From JAHECW01 sp964641415 (GTDB taxonomy: Bacteria; Acidobacteriota; Thermoanaerobaculia; Thermoanaerobaculales; Sulfomarinibacteraceae), in contig CAZXMW010000006.1 in NCBI GenBank assembly GCA_964641415.1, forward strand, positions 1 through 64,000: a stretch of DNA of 64,000 nt, written 5' to 3'. How positions within the stretch are numbered: the stretch's first letter is position 1; each line of letters starts with the position of its first letter. The notes below the pieces were generated by a model, which was not told the DNA's origin, did not search any database, and saw nothing but the letters and a program-made list of their open reading frames with translations. Positions 16,742-24,903 of this stretch are shown piece after piece. The translations under genes and the position numbers were made by a program.

Positions 16742-17788
16742 ATGACACGATCCAACTCGGTGGCTTTGATTGGCAGCGCGGCAGTGATGGTATCGATGGT
16801 GCTCGGGTGCGCGACCGGCCCAGGACCCTCGATCGAGACGGTGATGGTCCCGGAAGCGTGGTCCTCGAAACCGGATCGCGCCGACAACGTCGACTCGGTC
16901 GCGGTGTCGGTGGAGCGCGGCTGGGTCGTCGCGACCACCAAGAGTACCCACCAGCTGCTGGTGATCGATGCTTCCGACGGCTCGATCATTCGCCGAGTGG
17001 GTTCGGAGGGCCCCGGTCTCGGTGAGTTCCGCCGGCCCAATGGGATCGCGATCATCGACGACCTCGTGCTCGTCGTCGAGCGGGACAACCACCGCGTGCA
17101 GGTTCTCTCGCTGCCCGGCTTCGAGCCGCTCGGAGCGATCGGTGCCGAGGTGCTCGAGCGGCCGTACGGCATCGCGGTGGCGGCGTCGCATGTTGCGGTC
17201 GATCTGTGGGTGACCGACAACTTCGAGCTGCCGGAGGGCGACCCCACCGGCAACCCCCGGCTCGCCGAACGGGTGCGGCGCTTCCGGATGGTTCGGATCG
17301 ACGATGAAATCTCGAGCGAGTTGATCTCGAGCTTCGGCGAGACCGAGGGCGACGGCGCGCTGTGGAAGGTGGAGACCATCGCCGTCGATGCGGCCAACGA
17401 CGCGCTGCTCGTGGTCGACGAGACCGAGACTCGGATGGGGCTGCGGATCTACACCCTCGACGGCGAGTTCACCGGCGCGGTCGTCGGACGCGATGTCTTC
17501 GAGGCCGAGCCGGAGGGCATCGGGCTGTGGACCGACGGCGATGACGGATTCTGGGTCGCGACCGACCAGCACTCCCGCCGGACCGTGTTCCACGTCTTCG
17601 ATCGGGTGGGCTTCGCCCATCGCGGCGCTGTCGTCGGCGATCTCACGGGAAACACCGACGGGATCACGGTCGTCGACCGAGCGGTCGAACCGTTCACTGG
17701 CGGCGCCCTCTTCGCGGTGCACGACGATCGCGCGGTCACGGCTTTCGACTGGCGAAAAATTTCGTCGTCACTCGGGCTCGGGAACTGA
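16742..17788 (+). CDS. Beta-propeller phytase-like lipoprotein
   Basis: A 348-residue protein with a lipoprotein signal (MVSMVLGCATG). Its repeated blades include GSEGPGLGEFRRPNGIAI and ERDNHRVQVLSLPG. The C-terminal region GLWTDGDDGFWVATDQHS, then GNTDGITVV and GALFAVHDDRAVTAFDW, matches the calcium-dependent beta-propeller phytase family. It would release phosphate from phytate at the cell surface. It directly follows a TonB receptor, an association repeatedly seen with this phytase class. Transcription must cross a strong hairpin just upstream or start in the short gap. I did not confirm all Ca-binding Asp residues. Confidence 0.78.
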   Translation: MTRSNSVALIGSAAVMVSMVLGCATGPGPSIETVMVPEAWSSKPDRADNVDSVAVSVERGWVVATTKSTHQLLVIDASDGSIIRRVGSEGPGLGEFRRPNGIAIIDDLVLVVERDNHRVQVLSLPGFEPLGAIGAEVLERPYGIAVAASHVAVDLWVTDNFELPEGDPTGNPRLAERVRRFRMVRIDDEISSELISSFGETEGDGALWKVETIAVDAANDALLVVDETETRMGLRIYTLDGEFTGAVVGRDVFEAEPEGIGLWTDGDDGFWVATDQHSRRTVFHVFDRVGFAHRGAVVGDLTGNTDGITVVDRAVEPFTGGALFAVHDDRAVTAFDWRKISSSLGLGN

Positions 17789-17922
17789 AACGAATTCTCT
17801 CATTCGCTCATTGAGGCGAGCGTTGATTGGTCTGAGAAAACTTTGATCGGTGCAGGTGCGGGGTCGGAAGGAGTAGGCTGGGCCTCCAGTCCGCTGAGCG
17901 GATCCGAAGGGAGGCGCCGGGG

Positions 17923-20034
17923 TTGCTCTCGATCGATCGGCTGACGGCGATGGTGGCGATGCTGCTCATGGTGCTGCCCGGATCGGTCGGCACAGCAGAC
18001 GATGATGATGACCCGAATGGCGCCGCCACGCGACCGGTTGTTCACGGAAGTATCGAGGTGACCGCCGAGGCGATCGAGATTCCGACGGCGACCATCGTCG
18101 GCCGGGAGGCCATCCGTTCGATCACGCCGCTCGGTGACGGTTCGGAGGTTTTGCGGGACGTTTCCGGCGTCGATCTCGGCCGGATGGGCGGCCACGGTCT
18201 CGAGCCATTCGTGCGAGGGTTGAGCCAGGGCGATCTCACGGTTCTGCTCGACGGGGCGAAGGTGCACGGCGGCTGTCCGAACCGGATGGACCCGTCGACG
18301 TCGTACGCCGTCACCGAGACCACCGACAGCGTTGTGGTGATTCGGGGCGTTCAAACAATGCGATACGGTCCCGGGGCTCCGGGTGGCACCGTGATCTATG
18401 ATCGCGTCGCGCCGATTTTTGACGAGACCACCTGGGACGCCGAGGTGACGACCGGTGGTTCGAGCTGGTCGAACGATCCCGATCTGGCATTCGACGCCGC
18501 GATCGGGTTCGGCGACTGGAGCCTTCGCGCGCTGGGCTCGTCTCGCAACACCGACAATTACGAGGATGGCGACGGAGCCGAGGTTCGATCGGGCGCCGAG
18601 AGCCGATCCGCCACCCTGATGGGGGGCTGGCGACCCGACGAGTTCACCATGCTCGAGCTCAGCTACGAGCGGTCACAGACCGATGATGCACTGTTTGCCG
18701 GCGCCGGCATGGACTCACCCGAGACGATCACGGATCTGCTCCGGTTCCAGAGCGAGCGAGAGACCACGGACGGTCGACTGGGATGGCGGGTCGACGTCTT
18801 CGCGAATCAGGTGGACCACCTGATGGACAACTACTCGCTGCGGGAGCTGAGCGCTCCGGTGGCGATGCGGGCTTTGTCCGAGACCTCGACCCGGGGCCTG
18901 CGCGGTCACATCGATCTCGGTCGGCTGGCCCCGCTGATCGCCGGAGTGACGGTCGAGTCTGCCAACGCAGACGCCACGCTCTTCGCCGGCCCGAACCCGT
19001 TGATGATGTCGGTCGTGCAGTCGATCCTGTGGCCGGAGGTCACCAACACGCAGTTCGGAGTGTTCGTCGAGGGATCGACGGCCATCGGGAGCGCGACACG
19101 GCTCGTCTACGGTGCGCGGGTCGACCGCTTCAGCTCCGATGCCGGACGAGCCGACGAGGCGACCGTGGGCGGCAGCGGGCCTACACCCCGCCAGCTCTGG
19201 CGGAGCTACACGGGCAACGACGACGATGAGTGGTCGAGCACCGAGTTCGGCGGTCTCGTCCGCGTGCAGTACACCACGGGTGCGTGGCAGCTCTACGGCG
19301 GGCTGAGCCGGACCGCACGCGTGGCTGACGCCACCGAGCGGTTCCTCGGTGCGAACAGCTCCATGGCGCCCATGCGGTGGATCGGCAACCCGGGCCTGGC
19401 CCCGGCGATCAGCCACCAGCTCGATCTGGGCGCCGGGTGGAGCACTGGGGACGCCGCGCTCGGTCTTGCCCTCTTCGCCGCGGACGTCGACGATTCCATC
19501 CTGCGGGATCGGGCGCACGGACAGCCGGATATTCTGCAGAACGACAACGCCACCGTCTACCGAAACGTCGATGCCAGGCGTTACGGGGCTGAGGCCGACA
19601 TCTCGATCCGGTTCGCGGCCCCGCTCATGCTCAACGGGAGCCTCGCCTGGGTCTGGGCCCAGAACATCACGGATGATCGGCCCGTCGGCCAGACCCCACC
19701 GCTGCACGGCAACCTCGGCGTCGGCTGGAGCCACCGGAGCTGGGCAGGGGGTGGCGTGGTTCGCTTCGCGGCCGAGCAGGACCGGGTGGACGACGATCGA
19801 ATGACCGGCAGCGGCCTCGACGCCGGACCGACGCCCGGCTGGGCGGTGCTTGACCTTTACGGCAGCATCGACATTGAATCCGGTTTCGGGATCCAGGCCG
19901 GGATCGCCAATGTCTTCGACGGGACCTACGCTAACCACCTGAATCGGGAGAGCCTGTTCGATCCGGAGCCGGTTCGCGTCAACGAGCCAGGCCGAACCTA
20001 CTGGCTGCGGGTCAGGTGGCGCGGCGGGGGGTGA
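17923..20034 (+). CDS. TonB-dependent receptor, copper (OprC/NosA) type
   Basis: A 703-residue outer-membrane receptor. The plug region carries FVRGLSQGDLTVLLDGAKVHGGCPNRMDP, where HGGCPNRMDP is the hallmark of the OprC/NosA copper receptors. The barrel ends with the usual aromatic C-terminal strand (TYWLRVRW). Initiation is at a TTG (17923) preceded by AAGGGAGG at about nine bases; an ATG at 17950 would clip the signal peptide. The likely cargo is copper, which fits the copper-dependent cbb3 oxidase genes elsewhere in the window; that link is inference. Confidence 0.83.
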   Translation: MLSIDRLTAMVAMLLMVLPGSVGTADDDDDPNGAATRPVVHGSIEVTAEAIEIPTATIVGREAIRSITPLGDGSEVLRDVSGVDLGRMGGHGLEPFVRGLSQGDLTVLLDGAKVHGGCPNRMDPSTSYAVTETTDSVVVIRGVQTMRYGPGAPGGTVIYDRVAPIFDETTWDAEVTTGGSSWSNDPDLAFDAAIGFGDWSLRALGSSRNTDNYEDGDGAEVRSGAESRSATLMGGWRPDEFTMLELSYERSQTDDALFAGAGMDSPETITDLLRFQSERETTDGRLGWRVDVFANQVDHLMDNYSLRELSAPVAMRALSETSTRGLRGHIDLGRLAPLIAGVTVESANADATLFAGPNPLMMSVVQSILWPEVTNTQFGVFVEGSTAIGSATRLVYGARVDRFSSDAGRADEATVGGSGPTPRQLWRSYTGNDDDEWSSTEFGGLVRVQYTTGAWQLYGGLSRTARVADATERFLGANSSMAPMRWIGNPGLAPAISHQLDLGAGWSTGDAALGLALFAADVDDSILRDRAHGQPDILQNDNATVYRNVDARRYGAEADISIRFAAPLMLNGSLAWVWAQNITDDRPVGQTPPLHGNLGVGWSHRSWAGGGVVRFAAEQDRVDDDRMTGSGLDAGPTPGWAVLDLYGSIDIESGFGIQAGIANVFDGTYANHLNRESLFDPEPVRVNEPGRTYWLRVRWRGGG

Positions 20035-20108
20035 GGGAAAACGGTTCCTCGGGGGACCATCGCCTGCGGGGATGCTCCGAGGTGCGCTGACCGATACGAG
20101 CGTTGAGA

Positions 20109-20189
20109 CTTGTAGCGCCGATCTCCAGGTCGGCGCCGGCAGACCGGTGAAGTTCGGCCGGACGCCCGGCTGGAGCTGGGCGCTACAAG
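20109..20189. repeat. Inverted-repeat element, TTGTAGCGCC ends
   Basis: An 81 bp unit bounded by a perfect 11-bp inverted repeat, CTTGTAGCGCC and GGCGCTACAAG. Inside, GATCTCCAGGTCGGCG on the left partly pairs with CGCCCGGCTGGAGCTG on the right, so the whole unit can fold into a long hairpin. It lies downstream of the copper receptor stop at 20034; only one copy occurs in the window. Confidence 0.6.
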
Positions 20190-20210
20190 GGCCCTGGGAA
20201 ACCGTTGATT

Positions 20211-20388
20211 AGTTCCCGTCCGGAAACGGCGCTTTTTGGCAATCTCGGCGTCAGATGACGAATTTCCTTGTGCGGCGTACAGAAGTACGCCTCCGCGTAA
20301 ATTCTGATCTTCCTTGACCTTGCACAAAAACCCCTCGTTTCCGAATCGAGAACTGCGCAGTCCCCATCGGGGTTTCCGGATGGAAACT
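20211..20388 (+). mobile_element. MITE-like element, family A, copy 1
   Basis: A 178 bp unit, nearly identical to 23228-23405. The ends are imperfect inverted repeats: AGTTCCCGTCCGGAAAC at the left and GTTTCCGGATGGAAACT at the right. It is flanked by a 4 bp direct repeat GATT, a likely target duplication. An internal hairpin GGCGTAC-AGAA-GTACGCC is present in both copies. It has no coding capacity beyond a chance frame. With the hairpin element at 20109 it fills the 356 bp gap between the copper receptor and the APH-kinase gene. Confidence 0.8.
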
Positions 20389-20390
20389 GA

Positions 20391-21473
20391 TTATCGGCTG
20401 CGGTGCTCGGCGATGAGACGTCGGCAGCGCCAGCCGAGATACCAGACGAAGAACCAGAAGTGTCTGAACGCCGGGTTGCGGGTTTGGTGGTGGTGGTAGC
20501 GGACGTAGATCTGCTGGACGATGACCGCCAGTCGGAACAGACCGTAGACCTCGTAGAAGGACCAGTTGTCCGGCCGCGGTCGTCCGGATCGCACGAAGTA
20601 CGCATCCACGAGCTCGCGTCGTGTCAACATCCCGGGCAGGTGGGTCGGCTGGCGCCGGGTGGCGCGCGCGACCCGGTCGTCGTCGGCCTCGACCCAGTAG
20701 GCGAGGCTTGCGCCGAGGTCCATGAGCGGGTCGCCAATGGTCGCCATCTCCCAGTCGAGAACACCGCGGATGCGGTCGGGCGCCTCGGGGTCGAGCACCA
20801 GATTGTCGATGCGGAAGTCGCCGTGGATGACGCACGAGGCGACGTCTTCGGGGACGTGTTGGTCGAGCCAACAGCGGACGCCGGCGAGCCGGGGGGCGTT
20901 CCAGGTTCGGGCACGGATGTAGCGGTCGCACCAGCCTTCGATCTGGCGGCGGGCATACCCCGGGCCGCGGTTGAAGGCCGCGAGCGCTGTTCCCGACGGG
21001 TCGATGGCGTGGAGCCGGACCAGGGCGTCGGCGGCGTTGGCACAGAGTTTTTGGGCGATTGGAGGGTCCAGCCTGACGCTGTCCGGCACCCGCCGTCGAA
21101 GGACGACGCCGGGAATCCGCCGCATGACGTAGAACTCGACGCCGAGCACCGCCTGGTCGGAGCAGTGTCCGACCATCTCGGGCACGAGGGGGTAGACCGG
21201 CTGCAGGGCGAGCTGAATGTCGTGCTCGCGTCCCATGTCGTGGGCCGACCTCGCTTTGGTACCCGCGGGTGGTCGGCGCAGCACCAGATCGTGGTTCGGG
21301 TACCGCAGCCGGTAGGTCCAGTTGGATGCGCCGCCGACGTACTGGGTGACCTCCGGCGTGCGGCGCAGATCGGGGATCTTCTCGGTGAGCCAGGCGTGAA
21401 CGGCGGCCACGTCGAGCTTTTCGCCCGGTCGAACCGGGCTCTCGCCGGTCAGCGGGTCCCGCGTCGAGGTCAC
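20391..21473 (-). CDS. Aminoglycoside-phosphotransferase-fold kinase, ACAD10/11-associated type
   Basis: A 360-residue small-molecule kinase. The nucleotide-side segment is YVGGASNWTYRLRYPN (45-60). The Brenner motif HGDFRIDN is at 217-224 with catalytic Asp219, and the metal-binding motif is GVLDWEMATIGDPLMDLG starting at 237. I start at GTG 21473, which overlaps the stop of the upstream acyl-CoA dehydrogenase as GTGA. This pairing matches the domain order found fused in ACAD10/ACAD11, where the kinase phosphorylates a 4-hydroxyacyl-CoA that the dehydrogenase then processes. That reaction is the leading hypothesis, not shown here. Confidence 0.85.
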   Translation of the reverse strand: MTSTRDPLTGESPVRPGEKLDVAAVHAWLTEKIPDLRRTPEVTQYVGGASNWTYRLRYPNHDLVLRRPPAGTKARSAHDMGREHDIQLALQPVYPLVPEMVGHCSDQAVLGVEFYVMRRIPGVVLRRRVPDSVRLDPPIAQKLCANAADALVRLHAIDPSGTALAAFNRGPGYARRQIEGWCDRYIRARTWNAPRLAGVRCWLDQHVPEDVASCVIHGDFRIDNLVLDPEAPDRIRGVLDWEMATIGDPLMDLGASLAYWVEADDDRVARATRRQPTHLPGMLTRRELVDAYFVRSGRPRPDNWSFYEVYGLFRLAVIVQQIYVRYHHHQTRNPAFRHFWFFVWYLGWRCRRLIAEHRSR

Positions 21474-22678
21474 GTCCTGCGCTCGAGGCCGTAACCGCGG
21501 AGGATCCGCCGAGCGACGACCTGCTTGTGGACCTCGTCGGCGCCGTCGTAGATCCGGGCGGCGCGCTCGTGCGCCCACCACATGGCGATCGGCGTGTCGT
21601 CGGTCATCCCGAGCCCGCCCAGAGTCTGGAGCGCGCGGTCGAGCACGCGCTGCAGAGTGCCCGCGACCGAGAATTTGATGAGCGAGATGGCGTCGCGGGC
21701 GGCGTGCGGTCCCTCGTTCTCGATTCGCCAGGCGGCGTGCAGCACGAGCAGCCGTGCCGAGTCGATCTCGGCCCGGCTCTGGGCCACCCACTCCTGGATC
21801 GTCTGCCTGGTGCCGAGGGGCCTGCCGGGCGCGAGCTCACGATCGACCGCGTGCCGGCACATGGTGTCGAAGGCCCGCTCCGAGACGCCGATCCAGCGCA
21901 TGCAGTGGTGGATGCGACCCGGTCCGAGCCGGCTCTGGGCCAGGGCGAAGCCCATCCCCTCGCCGCCGAGGAGATTTTCGTTGGGGACCCGGGCGCCGTG
22001 ATAGGCGACCTCTCCGTGGCTCGCCCAGTCGCCGCCCCGGTGTCCCATCACCGACAAATTGCCGATGAGCTCGTAGCCCTCGGTGTCGGTGGGGACGAGG
22101 AACATGCTCGCCCGGCGGTATGGGTCGGCGTTGTCGGGGTCGGTGAGCGCCATGCAGACGGCGAAGGCGGCGCCGTCGGCGCCGGTGGCGAACCACTTGT
22201 GGCCGCGGATGACGTAGTCCGAGCCGTCGCGGGTCGCCGTGGTCCCCATCCACACCGGGTTCGAGCCGGCGAACTCGGGCTCGGTCATGGTGAAGCAGCT
22301 TCGGATCTCACCGCGGACCAGCGGCGCGAGGAAGCGCTCCTTCTGCTCCGGCGTGCCGAACTCCATGAGCAGCTCCATGTTGCCGACGTCGGGCGCCTGA
22401 CAGTTGAAGACGTAGTGGCCGAGCGGGCTGCGCCCGAGCTCCTCGGAGAGGTGGGCGAACTCGGTGAGCGCCAGCCCGCCGCCGCCGTGCTCCTCTGGCA
22501 CGTGGGCCGCCCACAGCCCAGTCGAACGGGCGAGCTCGCGGCAGCGGGCGAGTTCCGGCAGCAGCGAGCGAAAGCCCTCGGCGAGGAAGGCGGGCTCGAG
22601 GGGGTGAATCTCGCGGTCGACGAAGGTCCGGGCGTGCTCGACGAGAGCTGCGATCTTCGGTGGAATCGAGAAATCCAT
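21470..22678 (-). CDS. Acyl-CoA dehydrogenase, ACAD10/11-like
   Basis: A 402-residue flavoprotein dehydrogenase. The N-terminal helical domain includes WAAHVPEEHGGGGL, the middle domain has FTMTEPEFAGSNP and HKWFATGADGA, and the C-terminal domain ends QTLGGLGMTDDTP, AARIYDGADEVHK, VVARRIL. The YDG-DEVH motif is typical of the ACAD10/11 branch. I use the ATG at 22678 (MDFSIPPK); the longer frame to 22813 adds residues with no family resemblance. It is the first gene of a two-gene operon with the APH-fold kinase, and divergent from the membrane protein at 22777. Confidence 0.9.
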   Translation of the reverse strand: MDFSIPPKIAALVEHARTFVDREIHPLEPAFLAEGFRSLLPELARCRELARSTGLWAAHVPEEHGGGGLALTEFAHLSEELGRSPLGHYVFNCQAPDVGNMELLMEFGTPEQKERFLAPLVRGEIRSCFTMTEPEFAGSNPVWMGTTATRDGSDYVIRGHKWFATGADGAAFAVCMALTDPDNADPYRRASMFLVPTDTEGYELIGNLSVMGHRGGDWASHGEVAYHGARVPNENLLGGEGMGFALAQSRLGPGRIHHCMRWIGVSERAFDTMCRHAVDRELAPGRPLGTRQTIQEWVAQSRAEIDSARLLVLHAAWRIENEGPHAARDAISLIKFSVAGTLQRVLDRALQTLGGLGMTDDTPIAMWWAHERAARIYDGADEVHKQVVARRILRGYGLERRT

Positions 22679-22776
22679 GCCGGTGATCATACCGGGTGGA
22701 CAAAGCCATGACTGAATCTCAGTCGCTGTGATACATTGACGGCACATCGAACGAAACTCGACACAAGGGGGAGAAC

Positions 22777-23229
22777 ATGACCGCTGCGGAAGCCAAAGTC
22801 GGCGCGCCGGCACGCACGCCGGTGCATCTGTGGATCGTCGGTGTGCTGTCGCTGCTGTGGAATTTCATGGGGGTCTTCGACTACCTGGCGACCCAGCTGA
22901 AGGCCGAGTTCTATCTCAGTCAGTTCACACCCGAACAGCTCGCTTACTTCCAGAGCTTCCCCGCGTGGATGGTCGCCGGCTGGGCCCTCGGCGTCTGGGG
23001 AGCGTTCGCGGGTTCTATCGGCCTCCTGCTCCGCCAGCGTTGGGCGGTGTGGGCCTTCGCGGTGTCAATCGCCGGAATGGTGGTGAGTTCGATCTACAGC
23101 TTCGGCCTGTCCGACGGGGCCGAGGTGATGGGCAGCGGCGGCGTTGTCTTCACGGTCGTGATCTGGGTCGTCGCGATCCTGCTCCTGTTCTATGCCCGCA
23201 CCCAGGCTCGAAACGGTGTGCTTCGTTAG
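22777..23229 (+). CDS. Four-helix membrane protein of unknown function; stop codon supplied by a MITE
   Basis: A 150-residue protein with about four transmembrane helices (starting near residues 18, 64, 88 and 122). A first-loop acidic segment reads KAEFYLSQFTPEQLAYF. No domain is recognised with confidence. An AAGGGGGAG site precedes the ATG. The TAG stop at 23227-23229 spans the left end of the MITE-like element that starts at 23228, so the present C-terminus (ARTQARNGVLR) was probably fixed by that insertion and the ancestral protein may have been longer. Confidence 0.75.
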   Translation: MTAAEAKVGAPARTPVHLWIVGVLSLLWNFMGVFDYLATQLKAEFYLSQFTPEQLAYFQSFPAWMVAGWALGVWGAFAGSIGLLLRQRWAVWAFAVSIAGMVVSSIYSFGLSDGAEVMGSGGVVFTVVIWVVAILLLFYARTQARNGVLR

Positions 23230-23405
23230 TTCCCGTCCGGAAACGGCGTTTTTTGGCAATCTCAGCGTCAGATGACGAATTTCCTTGTGCGGCGTACAGA
23301 AGTACGCCTCCGCGTACATTCTGATCTTCCTTGACCTTGCACAAGAACCCCTCGTTTCCGAATCGAGAGCTGCGCAGTCCCCATCGGAATTTCCGGATGG
23401 GAACT
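23228..23405 (+). mobile_element. MITE-like element, family A, copy 2
   Basis: A 178 bp unit matching 20211-20388 along its full length with only scattered substitutions. Left end AGTTCCCGTCCGGAAAC; right end TTTCCGGATGGGAACT. The right arm here is closer to a perfect inverse of the left than in copy 1. Flanks CGTT/CGTG give a 3-of-4 direct repeat. Same orientation as copy 1. Confidence 0.8.
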
Positions 23406-23535
23406 CGTGAGCCGTCGGCGGTTCGCGAGACTCGGATGGATCTGCCCGATCCGGGCCGGTGGTTTCGGCTCTCGAAACCGTCACACTCGACTCAACGAAT
23501 CTGATCAGGACGGCTGGAATACCTGAGAAGCGGTG

Positions 23536-23564
23536 TTGGTTGGCGAGGGTGTCCAGGGTATGAT
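23536..23564 (+). promoter_or_regulatory. Candidate sigma70-type promoter for the thioredoxin/peroxiredoxin cluster
   Basis: TTGGTT, 17 bp spacer, TATGAT, located 27 bp before the thioredoxin ATG. The rest of the gap 23406-23535 shows no gene. Confidence 0.45.
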
Positions 23565-23590
23565 AAGCCGACGATGATGGAGCGGGGGAC

Positions 23591-23962
23591 ATGGCACTGA
23601 TTGACGTCACCGAAGACAATTTCGACGAGTTCGTTATCGGGGCTGGGATCGTCCTGCTCGACTGCTGGGCGCCGTGGTGCAAAGGGTGCAAGGACTTCGA
23701 CCCGGTTTTTGAAGCAGCTGCTGAGCGCCATCCCGATCATACATTCGGTAAATTGAATACCGGCGAGCACAAAGAACTCACCAAACGCTTGAAGATTCAG
23801 CATATCCCGACGCTCATCGTGTTCCGTGACGGCATTCTGCTCATGCGCCAACCCGGCCATGCGCCCGCCGAAGCGCTCGACGAGATCGTGGAAAAAGCTT
23901 TCGAGCTCGACATGGATTACGTGCGGTCCGAGATGGAAAAGGAAGTGGCGGCTCAAGGATAA
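23591..23962 (+). CDS. Thioredoxin-family protein
   Basis: A 123-residue cytoplasmic thioredoxin fold. The active site is WAPWCKGC with Cys30 and Cys33 (CKGC rather than CGPC). The cis-Pro motif is HIPTLIVF. The last ~25 residues (KAFELDMDYVRSEMEKEVAA) form a charged helix beyond the usual end. It begins a plus-strand run that continues with a 60-residue protein and a 2-Cys peroxiredoxin, so it may be the reductant for that peroxiredoxin; this is inferred from position. Confidence 0.85.
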   Translation: MALIDVTEDNFDEFVIGAGIVLLDCWAPWCKGCKDFDPVFEAAAERHPDHTFGKLNTGEHKELTKRLKIQHIPTLIVFRDGILLMRQPGHAPAEALDEIVEKAFELDMDYVRSEMEKEVAAQG

Positions 23963-24034
23963 GATCACGGGGTCCGCGGTTGCTTCTGGCGGCCGCATCA
24001 TGAACAGATGAACAAAAACACGAAGGAGAGCAAC

Positions 24035-24217
24035 ATGGCCGATATCTACGAAGCCAACGTCGAGTTCAAGAAACAGCTGAGCGTCAAGTGGGTCAAGGGC
24101 GAGTCCGGTCGCACCTACCTGTGCCCCGTGGACGCGCTGAGCCGGTTCGACAACCCCACCGAGGATCAGCTCAAGACGATCTGCGTCGACGAGTCTGAGA
24201 ATCCTCAGAACGACTGA
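24035..24217 (+). CDS. Small conserved-looking protein between thioredoxin and peroxiredoxin
   Basis: A 60-residue protein, starting MADIYEANVEF, with two cysteines (YLCPVD and KTICVD). A GAAGGAGAG site precedes the ATG at 24035; the upstream ATG at 24008 lacks one. I do not recognise a family. The two Cys and the redox neighbours suggest a metal or thiol role, but nothing in the sequence proves it. A hairpin terminator follows. Confidence 0.65.
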   Translation: MADIYEANVEFKKQLSVKWVKGESGRTYLCPVDALSRFDNPTEDQLKTICVDESENPQND

Positions 24218-24255
24218 ACGCAAGCGGAGAGCACCGCTCTCCGAGCCTTTTCACA

Positions 24256-24287
24256 GCCGCCGGCCGCGCGAAGGCCGGCGGCTTTTT
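24256..24287 (+). terminator. Intrinsic terminator/attenuator before the peroxiredoxin gene
   Basis: Perfect 10-bp stem GCCGCCGGCC / GGCCGGCGGC with a seven-base loop, followed by TTTTT. It ends 13 bp before the peroxiredoxin ATG, directly abutting its AAAGGAG site, so it may both terminate the small gene and limit read-through. Confidence 0.8.
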
Positions 24288-24300
24288 CAAAGGAGACGCC

Positions 24301-24894
24301 ATGACCAGTCTGGTCACCCGACCCGCACCCGACTTCACGGCAACGGCCGTGCTCGGTGACGACACCTTCGACGAGTCCTTCACCCTGTCGGCGTTGCGGG
24401 GCAAGTATGTCATCTTGTTCTTCTATCCCCTCGACTTCACCTTCGTGTGTCCGACCGAGATTCTCGCCTTCGACGAGGCGCTGGACGACTTCCGCTCGCG
24501 TGGCGCCGAGATCGTCGGCGTGTCGGTGGACTCGCACTACAGCCACCTGGCGTGGAAGCACACCGCCGTGGACGACGGCGGAATCGGTCCGATCCGGTAT
24601 CCGCTGGTGTCGGATCTGAAGAAGGAGATTTCGCGCAACTACGGCGTGCTTTTCAACGACGAGGTCGCCCTGCGCGGGCTGTTTCTCATCGATCGCGAGG
24701 GCATTATTCGGCACGCGGTGATCAACGACCTCCCGCTCGGGCGGAACGTGTCCGAGGCCCTGCGGATGGTCGATGCGCTCCGATTCCACGAGGAGAAGGG
24801 CGAGGTCTGTCCGGCCAATTGGAGCGAGGGCGAAGCGGGCATGGAGGAGAGCCACGACGGCGTCGTCGACTATCTGTCCAAGTTCTCGAAGTAG
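24301..24894 (+). CDS. Typical 2-Cys peroxiredoxin (AhpC/Prx1 family)
   Basis: A 197-residue peroxidase that reduces H2O2 and organic peroxides. The peroxidatic Cys50 lies in FYPLDFTFVCPTE and the resolving Cys170 in GEVCPANW, the arrangement of dimeric/decameric 2-Cys enzymes. PLVSDLKKEISRNYGV and GLFLIDREG are family signatures. The C-terminal YLSKF is related to the YF motif of sensitive Prx1. AAAGGAG precedes the ATG. A thioredoxin gene lies upstream on the same strand. Confidence 0.93.
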   Translation: MTSLVTRPAPDFTATAVLGDDTFDESFTLSALRGKYVILFFYPLDFTFVCPTEILAFDEALDDFRSRGAEIVGVSVDSHYSHLAWKHTAVDDGGIGPIRYPLVSDLKKEISRNYGVLFNDEVALRGLFLIDREGIIRHAVINDLPLGRNVSEALRMVDALRFHEEKGEVCPANWSEGEAGMEESHDGVVDYLSKFSK

Positions 24895-24903
24895 AGCGTT
24901 CCG

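Noticed and set aside
20211..20388. A short frame repeated in both family A elements, with a peptide starting MCKVKEDQN
   Set aside because: It lies wholly inside the MITE-like repeat, has no ribosome site and its conservation follows from DNA identity.
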